A DNA stretch of 64,000 nt from M0103 sp040386155. GTDB lineage: Bacteria; Bacteroidota; Bacteroidia; Flavobacteriales_D; Crocinitomicaceae. The notes under the pieces were generated by a model. The model was not told where the DNA came from. It did no database searches and saw only the letters and a list, made by a program, of their open reading frames with translations. A program made the position numbers and the translations under genes. The DNA lies in NCBI GenBank assembly GCA_040386155.1, contig JAZKFZ010000005.1, forward strand, positions 384,966 to 448,965. Direction: 5' to 3'. Of the stretch, positions 60,710-64,000 are shown one piece after another. Numbering within the stretch: the first letter of the stretch is position 1; each line of letters starts with the position of its first letter.

Positions 60710-61348
60710 ATGCGCATACTCACTTTAATATTTCTTCTATTACTCGTTACTTCGTGCGGAGTGAACCATAATGCTATTCGTTTTGTGAAAAATGAAGCGA
60801 TTGTAGAACACACGACTAGATCTGAAAAAAAGAATGTAGATACTTCGGCAATTCGACAAGCTCACTGCATCGCAAGCTCAGCAACCAGTGCTTCGGCAAT
60901 TCGACAATTCGACAATTCGACAAGCTCATTGCGTCGCAAGCTCATTGCGTCGCAAGCTCACTGCATCGCAAGCTCAGCAATTCAATTCGACATAGAAAGT
61001 GGATATATTTACCAACGTCCTTCCAAAAAAATCTACGAGAAAACCAATCAAAATATAGAAGGGGAGCCTGAGGCAGAAATTCTTGCAGCAGCAAAAAGAA
61101 ATGAGCGAAAAGCAAATACAACGCTAGGACTTTCGATTTCATCTTTAGTACTTAATATTATTTTTCCGTATGCTGGAATCATTCTCACCATTATTGCTTG
61201 GATCTGCTATCTTGTGACGAATCGCAATCGATACTTTACCCTAAAGGGAGATCGAGTGATGCGAAAATCGTTCGTGTTATTGCTAATTGCATCAGCTATT
61301 TTATTACTGTTGATTACTGCCGTCACACTATTAATTTTGTTTTGGTGA
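60710..61348 (+). CDS. Predicted lipoprotein/membrane protein with an inserted repeat segment (212 aa)
   Basis: Type II signal MRILTLIFLLLLVTSCGVNH with lipobox VTSC. Residues about 45-93 (SAIRQAHCIASSA, SLRRKLIASQAHCIASSAIQ) are encoded by short palindromic DNA repeats and look foreign to the protein. After that come a charged region and two hydrophobic helices (SSLVLNIIFPYAGIILTIIA, SFVLLLIASAILLLLITAVT) like a DUF4190-type membrane unit. No function recognised. The stop overlaps the next start (GTGA). Confidence 0.7.
   Translation: MRILTLIFLLLLVTSCGVNHNAIRFVKNEAIVEHTTRSEKKNVDTSAIRQAHCIASSATSASAIRQFDNSTSSLRRKLIASQAHCIASSAIQFDIESGYIYQRPSKKIYEKTNQNIEGEPEAEILAAAKRNERKANTTLGLSISSLVLNIIFPYAGIILTIIAWICYLVTNRNRYFTLKGDRVMRKSFVLLLIASAILLLLITAVTLLILFW
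60843..60992. repeat. Cluster of short palindromic tandem repeats inside a coding region
   Basis: Three 16-bp units CAAGCTCAyTGCrTCG run from 60921 to 60968 and three copies of AATTCGACA precede them. A 28-bp sequence, CAAGCTCACTGCATCGCAAG plus CTCAGCAA, occurs identically at 60857-60884 and 60953-60980. The core TTGCGTCGCAA is palindromic. The frame is kept open throughout. Confidence 0.8.
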
Positions 61349-62475
61349 TCGGGCGAAAGAAGATATTTGTAAGTGTTTCGAATGATCTTTATACCGATAA
61401 CAGAGTTAATAAAGTGTGCCATTTTCTTTGTGAACAAGGATACGAAGTAGTATTGGTAGGAAGAAAGCGAAAAAACAGTCAAGTTTTAGCTCCACGACCC
61501 TACCAAACAAAGCGATTTAGACTATTATTTGACAAAGGTCCACTATTTTATGCAGCACTAAACGTTCGCTTATTCTTCTTTTTACTTTTCAAAAAGGTGG
61601 ACATTCTACTTTCGAATGATTTAGACACACTGCCCGCCAATTATCTAGCCTCAAAATTCAAACGAAACACACGATTGGTGTATGACACACATGAGTATTT
61701 CACGGAGGTCCCAGAGCTAATTGCTCGTCCAAAAGTGCGCAAAATTTGGCTTGGCATCGAAAAAAGAATTTTTCCAAAACTAGAGACAATCTACACTGTG
61801 AACCAGTCCATTGCAAATAAATATCAAGTTCGCTACGGTAAAAAAGTGCATATTGTAAGAAATGTTGGGCCGAAATGGATTCCGATTGAAATAAAGTCTC
61901 GTGCTTCATTGGGACTTCCAGAAGATCAATTTTTAGTCATTTTACAAGGCTCAGGAATCAATGTAGACCGAGGTGCGGAAGAAGCCATTGAAGCGATTCA
62001 GGAGATTGAAAATGCAGTATTGGTATTTGTGGGTGATGGTGATGTAATTCCTAGCTTGAAAAAGGAAGTTGTGGCCAAAAAGCTAGAAAAAAAAGTACTT
62101 TTTTTTGGTAAACGTCCGTACGAAGAAATGATGCAGTACACACACGCCTGTGATATTGGTCTATCACTCGATAAACCCTTAAGTGAAAACTATTTGTACT
62201 CCCTTCCCAATAAAATTTTTGACTACATTCAAGCTGGAACTCCCATCATTTGCACAAATTTACCTGAAGTAAGCGCTGTCGTTACTCGTTATGATGTTGG
62301 GTTGGTTTTACCAAAAATGGACGTTCATTCACTAACAATTGCGCTAAAATCACTTCAGGAACATCCAGAAAGACGAATACAGTTGCAGGAAAATTGTAAA
62401 AAAGCCGCTGAGATAGAAAACTGGGAAGCGGAATGTGAAGTACTTAGTCACATCTATCCCAAAATAAATTCTTAG
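61345..62475 (+). CDS. Glycosyltransferase, GT4 family
   Basis: I start at the GTG that overlaps the upstream stop (GTGA); it puts the beta-strand KKIFVSVSNDLYTDNRVNKV at the N-terminus as in GT-B enzymes. A TTG start 147 bp earlier would lie wholly inside the upstream gene. LLSNDLDTLPANYLASK and YDTHEYFTEVPELIARP are the N-terminal acceptor domain; FLVILQGSGINVDRGAEEAI, FVGDGDVIPSLKKEV and GLSLDKPLSENYLYSLPNKI (donor-site Glu/Asn region) are the C-terminal domain. It transfers a sugar from an activated donor to an envelope glycan. No other polysaccharide genes lie nearby. Confidence 0.88.
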   Translation: MIGRKKIFVSVSNDLYTDNRVNKVCHFLCEQGYEVVLVGRKRKNSQVLAPRPYQTKRFRLLFDKGPLFYAALNVRLFFFLLFKKVDILLSNDLDTLPANYLASKFKRNTRLVYDTHEYFTEVPELIARPKVRKIWLGIEKRIFPKLETIYTVNQSIANKYQVRYGKKVHIVRNVGPKWIPIEIKSRASLGLPEDQFLVILQGSGINVDRGAEEAIEAIQEIENAVLVFVGDGDVIPSLKKEVVAKKLEKKVLFFGKRPYEEMMQYTHACDIGLSLDKPLSENYLYSLPNKIFDYIQAGTPIICTNLPEVSAVVTRYDVGLVLPKMDVHSLTIALKSLQEHPERRIQLQENCKKAAEIENWEAECEVLSHIYPKINS

Positions 62476-63221
62476 TTCAATTTCCGATACAAGACTACTT
62501 CTACTCTTCTATTCAACTGATTGTTCTCTTCACTTATTTCAGGAACTCGTGGCAGGTAATTGCTATGTCCCTGGTAGGTCAGGCGATTTTCATCGATTCC
62601 TTTAAGAATAAGCCAATCTCTTACTCGACGAGCACGTGCTATTGACAAATCCATATCATCAGCACAGCAAACGTGTCCATGAATTTCAACATTTACATCA
62701 GTTGCCTCTTTAATTTTATTGTACAATGTATACAACTCTGGGTACGAATAATCTTTTACATCGGGAGTGCCACCCCAAAACTCTACTTTCAATCGCAGGG
62801 TGTCTAAAATATCTTTTTGAATCGACAAAGGACTTGCAGCGCTTGGAATTTCAATTTCAATAGCGGGTGAGGAAGCGATAATTTGCACCGCTCTATTTTT
62901 GCCCAATATTTTAAATTGACTTGTTTCTCCCACAACCGAATTATTGCTTTCTGGAACTGCGCCAAGCACTAGTTCTCTCACGCTAAGCACTCTATTTTTT
63001 GCTAAGACTTTATTGTATTCAATAGAACCGATGGTGTCAGTAAAACCTATAAAATAGAAAGTGCTTTCTTGATGTTTCTCAGAAAATCGCTTAATTTTAT
63101 CCTTTTCAAGTGGACTAACATCGAATTTATCGAATTGAAAGTTCACCAATAAAGTATCTTGGGAATTTGCGTTTTGCACCAACAAAAACAAAAGGGCGAG
63201 GGAAAAAGATTTGCAAATCAT
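62472..63221 (-). CDS. OmpA-like protein with two tandem peptidoglycan-binding-type domains
   Basis: 249 aa with signal peptide MICKSFSLALLFLLVQNANS. Domain 1 (about 23-118): LVNFQFDKFDVSPLEKDKIK, FYFIGFTDTIGSIEYNKVLA, LGKNRAVQI. Domain 2 (about 140-247): LRLKVEFWGGTPDVKDYSYP, NVEIHGHVCCADDMDLSIAR, LILKGIDENRLTYQGHSNYL and NQLNRRVEVVLYRK. The second domain keeps the family core, though CCADD replaces the usual TD-x-G-x3-N element, and may be modified. It probably anchors the outer membrane to peptidoglycan. Its 3' end overlaps the convergent glycosyltransferase gene by 4 bp. Confidence 0.88.
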   Translation of the reverse strand: MICKSFSLALLFLLVQNANSQDTLLVNFQFDKFDVSPLEKDKIKRFSEKHQESTFYFIGFTDTIGSIEYNKVLAKNRVLSVRELVLGAVPESNNSVVGETSQFKILGKNRAVQIIASSPAIEIEIPSAASPLSIQKDILDTLRLKVEFWGGTPDVKDYSYPELYTLYNKIKEATDVNVEIHGHVCCADDMDLSIARARRVRDWLILKGIDENRLTYQGHSNYLPRVPEISEENNQLNRRVEVVLYRKLN

Positions 63222-63323
63222 AATTATAAATTTAAATTGATTTTAGCAAAATACGTGCTAAAAATTTCGATTCATCGAGCATTGAACCATAAATGAAATT
63301 ATTTGTACCGAAGGAAAAAATCC

Positions 63324-63737
63324 ATGAAAACACTTATTACTTTACTTCTTTTGTTATCAGCAAGTACCATCTACGCTCAAAAGGTAAAAGCCACAAGACA
63401 AGGTTGGTCTGGCGGGGTTTGCTGTAGATCTGGTGTCAACTATGCAATTGTTTTAACTTGGAAAACCGAATGTGGTGTTCCCAAAAATTTCGCTGTTGAT
63501 TCTATTTATATGGACGGCTTGCGTTTCGATAAAAATATGATTCGTATAATAAAAGTAAAAAACAACATCTCACTTGTTTTTGAACATTCTCACGATGAAG
63601 AAAATCCCCCAATCGAAGGTGAAATTATGCCTCATCCAATCATCGGCGCCAACACCATCTTTTTCAATTCAAGTGCCCGCTTAGAGCCACTGCTTGTGGA
63701 AGAAGTGGAAGAATTAATGTACTTGGCATATCCTTGA
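63324..63737 (+). CDS. Secreted protein of unknown function with CC motif (137 aa)
   Basis: The start MKTLITLLLLLSASTIYAQK gives a clean signal peptide. The mature protein opens GWSGGVCCRSGVNYAIVLTW, with a further Cys in KTECGVPKNF. A beta-rich body follows (FAVDSIYMDGLRFDKNMIRI) and an acidic end. The CC pair resembles that in domain 2 of the divergent OmpA-like protein next door (HVCCADDM); the likeness may be coincidental. No family recognised. A likely periplasmic or surface protein. Confidence 0.72.
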   Translation: MKTLITLLLLLSASTIYAQKVKATRQGWSGGVCCRSGVNYAIVLTWKTECGVPKNFAVDSIYMDGLRFDKNMIRIIKVKNNISLVFEHSHDEENPPIEGEIMPHPIIGANTIFFNSSARLEPLLVEEVEELMYLAYP

Positions 63738-63853
63738 GGACGTGGGTATATTATTCAGAATGTAAATTTTACTTTTCAACTTTGATTAATATAGTAAATT
63801 CCATATTTAGCATCTATTAATCAATTTTTCACCTTATTTTATTGTTGAATGTC

Positions 63854-63894
63854 ATTGTGGGGAAGGGCGAAAGTGATTCGCCCCTAACCACAAT
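63854..63894. repeat. Two-tier palindromic hairpin element
   Basis: ATTGTGG pairs with CCACAAT as an outer stem, and GGGCGAA with TTCGCCC (loop AGTGA) as an inner stem. An internal loop separates them. The inner sequence GGGCGAA...TTCGCCCCTA is of the kind dispersed as short palindromic repeats in many bacterial genomes. Only one copy is in this window. Confidence 0.6.
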
Positions 63895-63908
63895 TGATCC
63901 TATACAAA

Positions 63909-63938
63909 CAAAAAAGGCCAATCTTGCGATTGACCTTT
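63909..63938 (-). terminator. Terminator downstream of tRNA-Asn
   Basis: AAAGGcCAATC, loop TTGC, GATTGaCCTTT forms a 10-bp stem with one mismatch. On the minus strand it is followed by a TTTTTT tract. It sits a few bases after the tRNA 3' end. Confidence 0.75.
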
Positions 63939-63941
63939 CTG

Positions 63942-64000
63942 CTCCTCCTCTTGGGCTCGAACCAAGGACCCTCTGATTAACAGTCAGATGCTCTAACCAA
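63942..64000 (-). tRNA. tRNA-Asn (GTT), cut by the window edge
   Basis: Read on the minus strand: D-arm part TTGGTTAGAGC, anticodon stem-loop TCTGA-CTGTTAA-TCAGA with anticodon GTT, variable loop, T-arm CTTGG-TTCGAGC-CCAAG, and the 3' acceptor strand AGGAGGA with discriminator G. The 5' acceptor strand and start of the D-arm lie beyond the edge. CCA is not encoded. Confidence 0.95.

Noticed and set aside
61198..61344. Upstream TTG start for the glycosyltransferase
   Set aside because: It lies wholly within the preceding lipoprotein gene and adds residues that do not fit a GT-B fold; the GTG overlapping the stop is preferred.

Overview
The window is low-GC DNA from a member of the Bacteroidota, most likely order Flavobacteriales. 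The signs are type IX secretion (T9SS) hallmarks (a gliding-type C-terminal domain, a PorP/SprF protein, a type A sorting domain), a complete Bat (aerotolerance-type) operon, a carboxypeptidase-D-like TonB-dependent receptor, DUF2911, DUF4331, LytTR signalling, promoters resembling the TAnnTTTG -7 box of this phylum, and few Shine-Dalgarno sequences. The order is an inference; no rRNA gene is present.

Layout. 1-1083: three small or partial secreted-protein genes. 1363-5300: a propeller-type histidine kinase and a LytTR response regulator. 5677-10424: a T9SS surface operon (adhesin, PorP/SprF, OmpA-PD40). 10568-12642: a lipoprotein and S-adenosylhomocysteine hydrolase. 12762-20289: a TonB receptor, a TPR protein and two tandem DUF4331 proteins. 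20772-24528: ferrochelatase, a leaderless binding-protein-like protein and an ABC exporter. 24722-34401: housekeeping genes (upp, HAD phosphatase, rlmB, OsmC, lipA, lpd, mfd, YehS-like). 34530-38876: a PIG-L deacetylase, a 37-residue membrane peptide and a sodium symporter. 38925-41673: DUF2911, nitroreductase, rlmN. 41707-49996: the eight-gene MoxR-DUF58-Bat operon. 50182-52070: small redox and pteridine genes. 52096-56349: a giant propeller-PAS-SpoIIE phosphatase. 56405-60663: purK, an Hpt-Adk fusion, obg, PAP2. 60710-63737: envelope proteins and a glycosyltransferase. 63942-64000: a truncated tRNA-Asn.

The most notable signal is regulatory. Two sites flank the kinase/LytTR pair, each made of 9-bp direct repeats 21 bp apart (TTCACCACA / TTCACCmCA). 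The half-site nearer the promoter lies exactly 49 bp from an identical TATCTTTAC box in both cases. One site points into the adhesin-PorP-OmpA operon and the other into the small secreted-protein genes. This is the geometry expected of a LytTR operator, so the two-component system probably controls both flanking envelope gene sets.

Other points of interest are the DUF4331/TPR/TonB locus, two copies of a palindromic intergenic element, a lipoprotein gene carrying an in-frame palindromic repeat cluster, the Hpt-Adk fusion, and a 38-codon cysteine-rich ORF resembling the CWC zinc-ribbon pattern.
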